NCBI RefSeq assembly: GCF_014851685.1
Contig: NZ_JACVAC010000012.1
Coordinates: forward strand, 62,001 to 126,000
From: Pseudomonas sp. PDM05
Lineage (GTDB): Bacteria; Pseudomonadota; Gammaproteobacteria; Pseudomonadales; Pseudomonadaceae
Direction: 5' to 3'
DNA: 64,000 nucleotides
Below the pieces are notes generated by a model. The model saw only the letters and a program-made list of their open reading frames with translations, did not search any database and had not been told where the DNA came from. This document shows, in pieces, positions 1 through 8,862 of the stretch. The translations under genes were made by a program, and so were the position numbers. Position 1 is the stretch's first letter; every line of letters begins with the position of its first letter.

Positions 1-78
1 ACTCATGCAACAGAAAAGAGGTGCTAGCATAGAGCCATCAGTTCGACCTCAGCATGCAGCCTTACTAGTAGTCAGGAT

Positions 79-1749
79 ATGACCGAGCCAGAAGACCCCA
101 GCCGTGAGCGTCTCAAGCACCATTTTGCCCAGCGGGTAATTCATCAGGCACGTCAAATTCTTGAGATCTGGCAGCGCCTGCAACGCAGTGAATGGTCCAA
201 CGCTGACCTCTCCGAACTCAGCGAAGCCAACCTGCGCCTGCAGCGTTTTGCCGAGCGTTTCGAGCAGCCGGAGCACGGCCAGTTGGCGCGGCATATCGGC
301 GAATCGCTCAAGCAGGTCGACGAAAACCGTGGCCGCCTCAGCAGCCACCTGATCACCGAACTCAATCGCCTGATGCAGCGCCTGTCGCGCACCGGGCTGC
401 GCCAGGGCGACCAGCTCGAACAAACCTTCCTGCCACCGATGCGCAAGCCGATCTACGTGATGCTCGCCGATCACGACCGCGCCGAGCGCCTGGCCAAGCA
501 GCTGGAATTTTTTGGCATGAGCGCGCAGTCCCTGGACAGCGTGCCGGCGTTCCGAGCGTCGATGGCCGAGCGCTTGCCGTCGGCCATCGTCATGGACGTG
601 GACTTTTGCGGCGCCGGCCTGGGCCTCAAGCTGGCCGCCGAAGCCCAGGAAGGCCTGGAGCAAAAACTGCCACTGCTGTTTTTCAGCCTGCACGAAACCG
701 ACACCCCGACCCGTCTCGCCGCCGTGCGCGCCGGTGGCCAGGAGTTCCTCACCGGCACCCTGGAAGCCTCCAGCCTGCTGGAGAAGATCGAAGTGCTCAC
801 CTGCGTCGCCCAGTACGAGCCGTATAAAGTGCTGATCATCGACGACTCGCGCGCCCAGGCCCTGCACACCGAACGCCTGCTCAACAGTGCCGGCATCGTC
901 ACCCGCACCTTGATCGAGCCGATCCAGGCCATGGCCGAGCTGGCGGACTTCCAGCCCGACCTGATCATCCTCGACATGTACATGCCCGCCTGCACCGGCA
1001 CCGAACTGGCCAAGGTGATCCGCCATAACGACCGCTATGTCAGCGTGCCGATCATCTACCTGTCGGCTGAAGATGACCTGGACAAACAGCTGGACGCGAT
1101 GAGCGAGGGCGGCGACGACTTCCTGACCAAGCCGATCAAGCCGCGCCACCTGATCACCACCGTGCGCAACCGCGCCGCCCGCGCCCGCCACCTCAAGGCG
1201 CGCATGGTGCGCGACAGCCTGACCGGCCTGTACAACCACACCCACATCCTGCAGTTGCTCGAAGACTGCAGCTTCCGTGCACGCCGCGAGAACAAGCCGC
1301 TGAGCTTTGCCATGCTCGACATTGACCACTTCAAGCGGGTCAACGACAGCCACGGCCACCCCATGGGCGACCGCGTGATCAAGAGCCTGGCGCTGTTTCT
1401 CAAGCAGCGCCTGCGCAAGACCGACTACATCGGGCGCTACGGCGGCGAGGAATTCGCCATCGTGATGCCCGACACCGACCTGGAATCGGCCTGCAAGGTG
1501 CTGGACGAAATCCGTGGGCGCTTTGCCGAAATTCACTACCCGGCCCAGCCGCAGGACTTGTGGTGCACCTTCAGCGCAGGGGTTGTGGAGCTGTGCGACG
1601 GTTCCGACAGCCTGATGATGGCGGCCCAGGCCGACGAGGCGCTGTACCGCGCGAAGAACGCCGGACGCAATCGAGTACAAGCGGCGCGCACATCAAAGCA
1701 AAGTGCCACCTTTTCACCGGAATCCACTGATTCCGTCATAACCTTGTAA
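79..1749 (+). CDS. gcbA: GcbA-type response regulator diguanylate cyclase
   Basis: This 556-residue cytoplasmic protein should make cyclic di-GMP from two GTP and so influence surface attachment. The order is a helical N-terminal region (about 1-115), a receiver-like domain (about 122-240), a second receiver (about 248-365) with phospho-acceptor Asp299 in ILDMYMP, and a GGDEF domain. The active site is GGEEF at 455-459. An RxxD inhibitory site (R446-D449) lies five residues before it, so product inhibition is expected. The first receiver-like domain departs from the usual acid pocket and may not be phosphorylated. The ATG at 79 follows AGGAT. Position beside the chemoreceptor and aroQ matches recalled PA4843, the GcbA/AdcA protein. 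Enzyme class is certain; the gene name rests on recalled synteny and architecture. Confidence 0.88.
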   Translation: MTEPEDPSRERLKHHFAQRVIHQARQILEIWQRLQRSEWSNADLSELSEANLRLQRFAERFEQPEHGQLARHIGESLKQVDENRGRLSSHLITELNRLMQRLSRTGLRQGDQLEQTFLPPMRKPIYVMLADHDRAERLAKQLEFFGMSAQSLDSVPAFRASMAERLPSAIVMDVDFCGAGLGLKLAAEAQEGLEQKLPLLFFSLHETDTPTRLAAVRAGGQEFLTGTLEASSLLEKIEVLTCVAQYEPYKVLIIDDSRAQALHTERLLNSAGIVTRTLIEPIQAMAELADFQPDLIILDMYMPACTGTELAKVIRHNDRYVSVPIIYLSAEDDLDKQLDAMSEGGDDFLTKPIKPRHLITTVRNRAARARHLKARMVRDSLTGLYNHTHILQLLEDCSFRARRENKPLSFAMLDIDHFKRVNDSHGHPMGDRVIKSLALFLKQRLRKTDYIGRYGGEEFAIVMPDTDLESACKVLDEIRGRFAEIHYPAQPQDLWCTFSAGVVELCDGSDSLMMAAQADEALYRAKNAGRNRVQAARTSKQSATFSPESTDSVITL

Positions 1750-1802
1750 TGAAAGCGCAATAACTTCAGGCACTTACCTTTTGCTGTCGGTTGAAATCCC
1801 GC

Positions 1803-3764
1803 ATGCGCCTGAAGCTGCTGACCAATCTCAATACCCTTCTGCTCGTGGCCGTGTGCCTGGCGCTCGGGGCGACACTCTGGTGGTCGCAGCGGGCACTGGA
1901 GCGTCCGTATTTGCTGATGGAACGCTACCTGGGCCTGTCCCAGACCTTCCAGAACCAGGCCGCGCGCAATATCGACGACTACCTCGCCAGCGGCGACGCC
2001 CTGCGTTTGAGCAGCGCCAGCCAGAGCCTGGAAAACCTGCTGCAACATCTGGATGAACTGCCTGCCGACCTCGCGCAAAACCTGCGCCCGAGCCTTGTGG
2101 ATCTGGACGCCTTCAGCAAGACCGACCTGCTCGCTGCCGGCAAGCTGGCCGGCGACCCGCAAGCCCTGCTGCTGCAAGCCGAGCGCGAATTGGGCGCGAA
2201 CCTGGAGCAACTGAGCCAATACGCCATCGGCGTGAATTCCCCCCAGGCCGCGCGCTACCTGCCGCCGCTGCTGGCCGCGTCGCAACACCTGGGCAAACTG
2301 TCCCTGGCCCGCGACAAGCTGGTGAGCAGCGGCCGTGCGGAACTCGCCGCTGATGTGGAGCGCGAAGTCGGCAACATCCGCAGCCAGGCGGACCTGCTGG
2401 AGCAACTGCCGCTGCTGGGCGTGACGGCCAGCGCCGAATCCAGCGCCGACGACTTCTCCGCCCTGATGGGCCTGGAAAACAGCGAAAAAACCGAAGCCCA
2501 GGACACCGGCGTCGACCTCAAGCGCGAACTCAACAGCCTGCTGACCCGCTACCCCGCCGAACTCAAGCGCACTCGCGAGCAGATCCAGCAGCGGGCCGAC
2601 CTGGCCAACGCCACTCACCTGAAAATCAACGCCGTGCAACAAGCCATCGCCAGCCTGGAGCCGGTGGTGCGCGCGCAGCACGGCAAGATCCAGGGCGAAG
2701 TGCGGGTGATGCAAGGCGTGATGATCGGTCTGATCCTGCTGATCGCATTGCTGATCGACACCCTGCAACGCCGCTTGGCACGAGTCCTGACCAACCTGGC
2801 ACCGGCCCTGTCGACCTGGGCCGAAGGCGACTTCAGCCAGTCGATTGCCTTGGGCAAGACCAACCGCGAACTGCACGACATTGAAGCGTCGCTGAACCGC
2901 CTGCGCGCCTATTTGGTGGCGTTGGTCGGCACCATTCGCGGCAATGCCGAGGAAGTCGCCGGCAGCAGCCGTGCATTGGCCGAACTGAGCAGCGGCCTGC
3001 ATGACGGCGCCGAGCGCCAGGCCGGCGACACCGCGCAGATCCGCGACTCCCTGGGCGAACTCGAAGCGACCATTCAACAAGTCGCCGGCGACGCCAGCCA
3101 GGCTGCCGGGGCCAGCCGCAGCGCCGGTGACGCGGTGGAACAGGGCCAACGGGTGATCGGCCTGAGCCTGACCGGGCTACATGCGCTGGTGGGTGAAGTG
3201 CAGCAAAATGCGCAGATGATCGAGAAACTCGCTGAAGAGTCCGCGACCATCGGCGGCGTGCTGACGGTGATCCGCTCGATTGCCGACCAGACCAACCTGC
3301 TCGCGCTCAACGCGGCAATTGAGGCCGCCCGGGCCGGTGAAGCCGGACGCGGGTTTGCCGTGGTCGCCGACGAAGTGCGCTCCCTGGCGCAGCGCACCGC
3401 CGGCGCCACCGCCGAAATCCAGACCCTGATCGCCGGCCTGCAAGCGGCTGCACACCAATCGGTGCAAGGCATGCGCGCCCAGGTCGAACACGCCGAAGCC
3501 ACCGCCCAGCAGGCCCAGGCGGCCGACGGCGCGCTGGATGAAATCGTCGGGGCGATCCAGACCATTTCCGCCACAGCAGTGCGCATTGCCGATGTGACCG
3601 CGCAGCAGAGCAGCGCGGTCAGCGAAATCCGTGATAACAGCGAGCGGATTCACCAATTGGGTGAGGACAATTTGCTGCGCATCGGCCAGGGCCGCAGCCA
3701 GGGCGAGCATCTGCTGGTGCTCGGCGGGCAGCTCAACACCGCTGTCCAGGCTTTCCGCGTTTAA
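1803..3764 (+). CDS. Methyl-accepting chemotaxis protein
   Basis: This inner-membrane chemoreceptor (653 residues) should sense a periplasmic signal and control CheA. The first transmembrane helix lies in the first 30 residues. A helical periplasmic ligand domain of about 280 residues follows. The second helix is near 300-320 (MIGLILLIALLID). A HAMP-like stretch and the signalling tip come next; the tip is recognisable from NLLALNAAIEAARAGE and GRGFAVVADEVRSLAQR. The ATG at 1803 is used; an in-frame TTG at 1791 is an alternative and neither has a strong ribosome site. In PAO1 the gene in this place is ctpL (recalled as a phosphate-taxis receptor). The ligand cannot be read from sequence, so no symbol is given. 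Confidence 0.9.
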   Translation: MRLKLLTNLNTLLLVAVCLALGATLWWSQRALERPYLLMERYLGLSQTFQNQAARNIDDYLASGDALRLSSASQSLENLLQHLDELPADLAQNLRPSLVDLDAFSKTDLLAAGKLAGDPQALLLQAERELGANLEQLSQYAIGVNSPQAARYLPPLLAASQHLGKLSLARDKLVSSGRAELAADVEREVGNIRSQADLLEQLPLLGVTASAESSADDFSALMGLENSEKTEAQDTGVDLKRELNSLLTRYPAELKRTREQIQQRADLANATHLKINAVQQAIASLEPVVRAQHGKIQGEVRVMQGVMIGLILLIALLIDTLQRRLARVLTNLAPALSTWAEGDFSQSIALGKTNRELHDIEASLNRLRAYLVALVGTIRGNAEEVAGSSRALAELSSGLHDGAERQAGDTAQIRDSLGELEATIQQVAGDASQAAGASRSAGDAVEQGQRVIGLSLTGLHALVGEVQQNAQMIEKLAEESATIGGVLTVIRSIADQTNLLALNAAIEAARAGEAGRGFAVVADEVRSLAQRTAGATAEIQTLIAGLQAAAHQSVQGMRAQVEHAEATAQQAQAADGALDEIVGAIQTISATAVRIADVTAQQSSAVSEIRDNSERIHQLGEDNLLRIGQGRSQGEHLLVLGGQLNTAVQAFRV

Positions 3765-3866
3765 CCCGGTCTGAGCCTGGATGCCGCTCCCACACTGACC
3801 GGATCCAGCCTCGCAGTCACAAATTTTGCGCTATCCTCGCTAATCGTGCTGCCTACTGCATAGAAC

Positions 3867-3896
3867 TGGACAGTCACAAAGGCTTTGCGGCATAGT
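3867..3896 (+). promoter_or_regulatory. Putative sigma-70 promoter of aroQ-accB-accC
   Basis: TGGACA (3867-3872) and CATAGT (3891-3896) are separated by 18 bp, about 45 bp before the aroQ start. Both boxes are reasonable but imperfect matches to the vegetative consensus. The 175-bp gap also holds a decayed REP fragment near 3783. Prediction by eye only. Confidence 0.4.
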
Positions 3897-3939
3897 CGCC
3901 GGGTTCTGCCGTACCCACATCAATAACAAGGAACAGCCG

Positions 3940-4395
3940 ATGGCGACCTTTCTGGTTCTACACGGACCCAACCTGAACCTGCTCGGCACCCGCGAACCGG
4001 GCGTCTACGGGGCAGTCACCCTGGAACAGATCAACCTCGATCTGGAACGCAGGGCCCGTGAAGCCGGCCACCATCTGCTCTACCTGCAAAGCAATGCCGA
4101 GTATGAATTGATTGATCGCATCCATGCCGCGCGCGGCGAAGGCGTGGACTTTATCCTGATCAATCCCGCCGCTTTTACGCATACAAGTGTTGCATTACGT
4201 GACGCGCTGCTGGCGGTGAGCATCCCATTCATCGAAGTGCATTTGTCCAACGTGCACAAACGCGAAGCTTTCCGCCATCACTCTTACTTCTCCGACGTAG
4301 CGGTAGGAGTGATCTGCGGCCTTGGCGCCAGCGGTTACCGACTGGCCCTGGAGGCCGCCCTGGAACACATTGAACAACCGGCCAAGCGCCCCTGA
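3940..4395 (+). CDS. aroQ: 3-dehydroquinate dehydratase, type II
   Basis: This enzyme converts 3-dehydroquinate to 3-dehydroshikimate, the third step of the shikimate pathway, in the cytoplasm. The 151-residue length is normal for the dodecameric type II enzyme. The N-terminal LVLHGPNLNLLGTREP carries the loop that closes over the active site. QSNAEYELIDRIH and INPAAFTHTSVALRDAL are the other family signatures, and HLSNVHKREAFRHHS holds the substrate-binding and catalytic histidine region. accB starts 25 bp downstream, an arrangement common in pseudomonads. In PAO1 I recall dipZ (dsbD) between the chemoreceptor and aroQ; it is absent here. Confidence 0.97.
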   Translation: MATFLVLHGPNLNLLGTREPGVYGAVTLEQINLDLERRAREAGHHLLYLQSNAEYELIDRIHAARGEGVDFILINPAAFTHTSVALRDALLAVSIPFIEVHLSNVHKREAFRHHSYFSDVAVGVICGLGASGYRLALEAALEHIEQPAKRP

Positions 4396-4419
4396 CCGAC
4401 CCTTGGGAGTTGATGATTC

Positions 4420-4884
4420 ATGGATATCCGTAAAGTTAAGAAACTGATCGAGCTGCTGGAAGAGTCCGGCATCGACGAGCTGGAAATCAAGGAAGGCGAA
4501 GAGTCCGTACGGATCAGCCGCCACAGCAAGACCCCGGCCCAACAGTTCTACGCACCGCAAATGCAAGCACCGGCTCCAGCCGCCGCTCCTGCTGCTGCGC
4601 CAGCCGCTGCCGCCGCCGCTCCTGCAGCGCCAGCCGCTCCAGTGCTGAACGGTTTCGTGGTCAAGTCGCCAATGGTCGGTACTTTCTACCGCACCCCGGC
4701 GCCAACCTCGCCAGCCTTCGTTGAAGTGGGCCAGACCGTGAAAGTGGGCGACACCATCTGCATCGTTGAAGCGATGAAGATGATGAACCACATCACCGCT
4801 GAAAAAGCCGGCGTCATCGAATCCATCCTGGTAGAAAACGGTCAGCCGGTTGAGTACGACCAGCCGCTGTTCACCATCGTTTGA
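4420..4884 (+). CDS. accB: Biotin carboxyl carrier protein of acetyl-CoA carboxylase
   Basis: AccB carries biotin between the carboxylase (AccC) and the carboxyltransferase in malonyl-CoA synthesis, the first committed step of fatty acid formation. The 154-residue protein has a short N-terminal domain, a mobile Ala/Pro-rich linker (about 45-73, almost only A and P) and a C-terminal biotinyl domain. The biotinylated residue is Lys120 in EAMKMMNH. Start ATG 4420 follows GGGAG. accC begins 18 bp after its stop, so the two are surely co-transcribed and made in step. Confidence 0.98.
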   Translation: MDIRKVKKLIELLEESGIDELEIKEGEESVRISRHSKTPAQQFYAPQMQAPAPAAAPAAAPAAAAAAPAAPAAPVLNGFVVKSPMVGTFYRTPAPTSPAFVEVGQTVKVGDTICIVEAMKMMNHITAEKAGVIESILVENGQPVEYDQPLFTIV

Positions 4885-4901
4885 ACCGCGGAGCGCCTTC
4901 G

Positions 4902-6263
4902 ATGTTGAAACCTGCGAAGAAACTGCAAAAAGTCCTGATCGCCAACCGCGGCGAGATCGCGCTGCGTATCCTGCGCGCCTGTAAGGAAGAGGGCATCAAG
5001 ACCGTCGCTGTTTACTCGACGGCTGACACCGAATTGATGCACGTGAAACTGGCGGACGAAAGCATCTGCATCGGCCCGCCACTGGCCACGAACTCGTACC
5101 TGAAGGTCTCGAACATCATCGCTGCCGCGGAAGTGACCGGCGCTGATGGCATCCACCCAGGCTACGGCTTCCTCGCGGAAAACGCCGATTTCGCCGAACA
5201 GGTGGAAAAATCCGGCTTCGCCTTCATCGGCCCGAAAGCCGAAACCATTCGCCTGATGGGTGACAAGGTTTCTGCCAAGGACGCCATGATCGCAGCCGGC
5301 GTGCCAACCGTTCCCGGTTCCGACGGCCCGCTGCCGGAAGACGAAGAAACCGCGCTGCGCATTGGTCGCGAAGTCGGCTACCCGGTGATCATCAAGGCCG
5401 CCGGTGGCGGTGGTGGTCGCGGCATGCGCGTGGTGCACAAGGAAGAAGACCTGATCGAAGCGGCCAAGCAGACGCGCTCCGAAGCGGGTGCCTGGTTTGG
5501 CAACCCGATGGTCTACCTGGAAAAGTACCTGACCAACCCACGTCACGTGGAAGTGCAAGTACTCTCCGACGGCCAAGGCCACGCCATCCACCTGGGCGAC
5601 CGCGATTGCTCGCTGCAACGTCGTCACCAGAAGGTACTGGAAGAAGCACCGGCACCGGGCCTGGACGAAAAAGCGCGTCAGGAAGTACTGGCTCGTTGCG
5701 TCAAGGCGTGCATCGACATCAACTACCGTGGCGCGGGTACCTTTGAGTTCCTCTACGAGAACGGCCGTTTCTACTTCATCGAGATGAACACTCGCGTGCA
5801 AGTAGAGCACCCGGTTTCGGAGATGGTCACCGGTATCGACATCGTCAAGGAGATGCTGAGCATCGCCGCCGGCAACCCGCTGTCCTTCACCCAGGACGAC
5901 GTGAAGATGCACGGCCACTCCCTGGAGTGCCGCATCAACGCCGAAGACCCGAAAACCTTTATCCCAAGCCCTGGCCTGGTCAAGCATTTCCACGCGCCCG
6001 GCGGCAACGGCGTACGTGTGGATTCGCACCTGTACAGCGGCTACAAGGTTCCGTCCAACTACGACTCGCTGATCGGCAAGCTGATCACCTGGGGCGCGAC
6101 CCGCGACGAGGCCATGGCCCGCATGCGCAACGCCCTGGACGAGATCGTGGTCGACGGCATCAAGACCAACATCCCGTTGCACCGGGACCTGGTCCGCGAT
6201 GAAGGCTTCTGCGAAGGTGGTGTGAACATTCACTACCTGGAACACAAGCTGGCCAACCAGTAA
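4902..6263 (+). CDS. accC: Acetyl-CoA carboxylase, biotin carboxylase subunit
   Basis: AccC carboxylates the biotin on AccB using ATP and bicarbonate. The 453-residue protein has the usual ATP-grasp layout. KVLIANRGEIALRILRA opens the N-terminal domain. A glycine-rich ATP loop lies at KAAGGGGGRGMRVV, and the metal and active-site segment is FYFIEMNTRVQVEHPVSE. The C-terminal part continues to ECRINAEDP and the end. ATG 4902 is preferred because GGAG lies eight bases upstream and the length then agrees with the family. A terminator hairpin follows directly, ending the aroQ-accB-accC unit. Confidence 0.98.
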   Translation: MLKPAKKLQKVLIANRGEIALRILRACKEEGIKTVAVYSTADTELMHVKLADESICIGPPLATNSYLKVSNIIAAAEVTGADGIHPGYGFLAENADFAEQVEKSGFAFIGPKAETIRLMGDKVSAKDAMIAAGVPTVPGSDGPLPEDEETALRIGREVGYPVIIKAAGGGGGRGMRVVHKEEDLIEAAKQTRSEAGAWFGNPMVYLEKYLTNPRHVEVQVLSDGQGHAIHLGDRDCSLQRRHQKVLEEAPAPGLDEKARQEVLARCVKACIDINYRGAGTFEFLYENGRFYFIEMNTRVQVEHPVSEMVTGIDIVKEMLSIAAGNPLSFTQDDVKMHGHSLECRINAEDPKTFIPSPGLVKHFHAPGGNGVRVDSHLYSGYKVPSNYDSLIGKLITWGATRDEAMARMRNALDEIVVDGIKTNIPLHRDLVRDEGFCEGGVNIHYLEHKLANQ

Positions 6264-6274
6264 GCGCTCCACCC

Positions 6275-6304
6275 GACAAAGCCGCCTTCGGGCGGTTTTG
6301 TTGT
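6275..6304 (+). terminator. Rho-independent terminator after accC
   Basis: The stem GCCGCC-TTCG-GGCGGT has a stable TTCG tetraloop, is flanked by AAA and followed by TTTTGTTGTTT. It starts 12 bases after the accC stop codon. Confidence 0.85.
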
Positions 6305-6343
6305 TTATGGCCCCCGGACTTTACTGGCGAGATACATTCCCCC

Positions 6344-6432
6344 TGTGGAAGCGGGCTTGCTCGCGAATGCGGTGCATCAGCCAAGATATTATCCACTGAC
6401 CCACCGCATTCGCGAGCAAGCCCGCTCCCACA
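6344..6432. repeat. REPIN (inverted REP pair) between accC and prmA
   Basis: Two REP arms face each other: a left arm like TGTGGAAGCGGGCTTGCTCG and its inverse TTCGCGAGCAAGCCCGCTCC. The loop is about 45 bp. The left arm has an A in place of the usual third G of GTGGGAG. The element lies beyond the accC terminator and about 95 bp before prmA. Confidence 0.9.
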
Positions 6433-6526
6433 TTTGTTATGTGTACACCCCTCCCGCCGCTCGCGTAAACTTGCGCCCTTTCGCGACCCACCCGTCGCAC
6501 ATTCAATTTTTTCAAAGGTGCCCGCC

Positions 6527-7405
6527 ATGCCTTGGCTGCAAGTCCGTCTCGCCATCAGCCCAGAACAAGCCGAAACCTATGAAGACGCGTTCCTCGAAGT
6601 CGGCGCCGTTTCGGTCACCTTCATGGACGCCGAAGACCAGCCGATCTTCGAACCCGAACTCAACACCACCCCGCTGTGGTCGCACACCCATCTGCTCGCC
6701 CTGTTCGAAGACGGCACCGATGCCGCCAGCGTGCTGGCCCATATGGAACTGCTCACCGGCGCACCGCTGCCGGAGCATCACAGCGAAGTCATCGAAGACC
6801 AGGACTGGGAACGCAGCTGGATGGACAACTTCCAGCCGATGCGTTTCGGCCAGCGCCTGTGGATCGTACCGAGCTGGCACGCCGCGCCAGAACCTGACGC
6901 CGTGAACCTGCTGCTGGACCCGGGCCTCGCATTCGGCACCGGCACCCACCCCACCACCGCACTGTGCCTGGAATGGCTGGACGGCCAGGACCTGCACGAC
7001 TGCAATGTGCTGGACTTCGGCTGCGGCTCGGGGATTCTGGCGATCGCTGCCCTGTTGCTGGGCGCCAAGGAAGCCGTCGGCACCGATATCGACGTGCAAG
7101 CCCTGGAAGCCTCCCGCGACAACGCCGGGCGCAACAACATCGCTGAAGGCAAATTCCCCCTCTACCTGCCGGAGCAATTGCCCCAGGTGCAGGCCGACGT
7201 ACTGGTCGCCAATATCCTTGCCGGGCCGCTGGTGTCGCTGGCGCCGCAGCTGTCGAGCCTGGTCAAGCCCGGTGGCCGCCTGGCCCTGTCGGGCATCCTG
7301 GCCGAGCAAGGTGAAGATGTTGCCGCCGCCTATGCCCAGGATTTCGAGCTGGACCCCATCGCCAACCGTGATGGCTGGGTACGCATCAGCGGCCGTCGGC
7401 GCTAG
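6527..7405 (+). CDS. prmA: Ribosomal protein L11 methyltransferase
   Basis: PrmA trimethylates ribosomal protein L11 using S-adenosylmethionine. The 292-residue length is normal. A substrate-recognition domain (about 1-100, starting MPWLQVRLAIS) precedes the methyltransferase fold. The SAM-binding glycine motif is NVLDFGCGSGILAIAAL, and the acidic end of beta-2 is in VGTDIDVQALEAS. The NPPF-like region appears as LVANILAGPL, as expected for PrmA. ATG 6527 follows AAAGGTG. The next gene begins 31 bp downstream on the same strand, so both may share a transcript. Confidence 0.97.
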   Translation: MPWLQVRLAISPEQAETYEDAFLEVGAVSVTFMDAEDQPIFEPELNTTPLWSHTHLLALFEDGTDAASVLAHMELLTGAPLPEHHSEVIEDQDWERSWMDNFQPMRFGQRLWIVPSWHAAPEPDAVNLLLDPGLAFGTGTHPTTALCLEWLDGQDLHDCNVLDFGCGSGILAIAALLLGAKEAVGTDIDVQALEASRDNAGRNNIAEGKFPLYLPEQLPQVQADVLVANILAGPLVSLAPQLSSLVKPGGRLALSGILAEQGEDVAAAYAQDFELDPIANRDGWVRISGRRR

Positions 7406-7435
7406 AATGAGCGCTTGCCTGAATCGGATGGCCGC

Positions 7436-8677
7436 ATGACCGACAGTTTCGTCACCCAGTGCCCGCATTGCCAATCGCGTTTTCGCGTCAACCACGCTCA
7501 ATTGAGTGTGGCCCGCGGCGTGGTGCGTTGCGGCTCGTGCCTGCAAGTGTTCAACGCGGTGCGCCAGTTGCTGGAGCAGCGCGCAGCCGCGGCCGCCTCG
7601 CAAGCCGAGCAACCGGCCAGCGTCGAGCCGGCCCCCGCGGCCCCGCGCGCCATCAGCCAGAAGCAATGGAGCGCCGAAGAGCTGGACCTGGACAACCTGG
7701 ACCTGGACCAGGAACTGGCCAAGCTGGAACGCCGCGAGATTCAGCACACCCAGCCGCTGGGCGCGGATCGCCGCCAACCCGGCAGCGATCGTCGGCAAAA
7801 AGACGAACCCCTCAGCGCCAGCCGCGACACCATCAAGGCCGAGGAAGAAAAGTGGGCCGCCAGCCTGTTCAGCGAACCGCCGCAAGAACGCCTGCCGGCT
7901 GAAGAAGACGACGCCGAACCGACGAACGCACCTGCGACCAAGCAGCGCACCGAACCGTCGATGTCGTTCCACACCGACGACCTGGATGACGAGCCGCCAC
8001 TGCACGCGCCGCCGGACGAGGACGACATCGACCCGCCGTTCACGCCGCTGACCCATGCCGCCGGCCAGGCGGAAGCCGAAGAACGTCTCGGCACCCGCCG
8101 CAAGCGCCCGCGCACCGAAGCCGGCGTGCACGACGACGTGCTTCAGGACCTGGAAGACGACCCGCTGCACCTCTACGCGCAAAAACGCCCGGCCAGCCTG
8201 GGCAGCCGCCTGATCTGGATCTTGCTGGTGCTGATCGCCGCCGGCGGCCTCGCCGCTCAGTACATCGCCTACCAGTTCGACGACCTGGCCCGCCAGGACG
8301 CCTACCGCCCGTGGTTCCAGCAACTGTGCCCGACACTCGGCTGCACCGTGCCATCACGGGTCGACATCGCCCACATCAAGAGCAGCAACCTAGTGGTGCG
8401 CAGCCACCCAGAGTTCGCCGGGGCGCTGGTGGTCGATGCCATCATCTATAACCGCGCGACCTTCTCCCAGCCCTTCCCCTTGCTGGAACTGCGCTTTGCC
8501 GACCTCAACGGCAACCTGATCGCCAGTCGTCGCTTCAAACCCGCCGAATACCTCAGCGGCGAATTGGCCGGTGTCAGCGAAATGCCTTCGCAGACGCCGA
8601 TCCACATCTCCCTGGACATCCTCGACCCGGGCAACAAAGCCGTGAATTACAGCCTGAGCTTCCACTCGCCCGAGTGA
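7436..8677 (+). CDS. Zinc-ribbon and DUF3426 membrane protein
   Basis: This 413-residue protein has unknown function but a familiar layout. An N-terminal MJ0042-type zinc ribbon has CPHC near residue 9 and CGSC near residue 34. A long acidic low-complexity linker (about 50-245) follows. A single membrane helix (LIWILLVLIAAGGLAAQYIA) comes next, then a C-terminal DUF3426 domain outside the membrane. The topology puts the zinc ribbon in the cytoplasm and the DUF3426 domain in the periplasm. It sits between prmA and dusB-fis, as recalled for PA4851 in PAO1. ATG 7436 is chosen because the ribbon begins directly after it; an ATG at 7415 is less likely. Confidence 0.85.
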   Translation: MTDSFVTQCPHCQSRFRVNHAQLSVARGVVRCGSCLQVFNAVRQLLEQRAAAAASQAEQPASVEPAPAAPRAISQKQWSAEELDLDNLDLDQELAKLERREIQHTQPLGADRRQPGSDRRQKDEPLSASRDTIKAEEEKWAASLFSEPPQERLPAEEDDAEPTNAPATKQRTEPSMSFHTDDLDDEPPLHAPPDEDDIDPPFTPLTHAAGQAEAEERLGTRRKRPRTEAGVHDDVLQDLEDDPLHLYAQKRPASLGSRLIWILLVLIAAGGLAAQYIAYQFDDLARQDAYRPWFQQLCPTLGCTVPSRVDIAHIKSSNLVVRSHPEFAGALVVDAIIYNRATFSQPFPLLELRFADLNGNLIASRRFKPAEYLSGELAGVSEMPSQTPIHISLDILDPGNKAVNYSLSFHSPE

Positions 8678-8783
8678 ATCGGCCTATGCATGGAGGTTTG
8701 ACGGCGGATTCTTGACTGGACCCCGCACATCCAAACCGGCGGCGATAAACAAATAACTGTTCAGATTTTATCCAATTCAGCCT

Positions 8784-8811
8784 TTATCCAGTCATCGAGA
8801 GCGGGTATCAT
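8784..8811 (+). promoter_or_regulatory. Putative promoter of dusB-fis
   Basis: TTATCC (8784-8789) and TATCAT (8806-8811) lie 16 bp apart, about 52 bp before the dusB start. The -10 box is good and the -35 box weak, which is usual for promoters under growth-rate control. The 185-bp gap shows no gene. Confidence 0.35.
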
Positions 8812-8862
8812 GCCAACCCTTTTTCGAACTCTAATGATCCGGCCCCACAACAGGGAAGTCCT

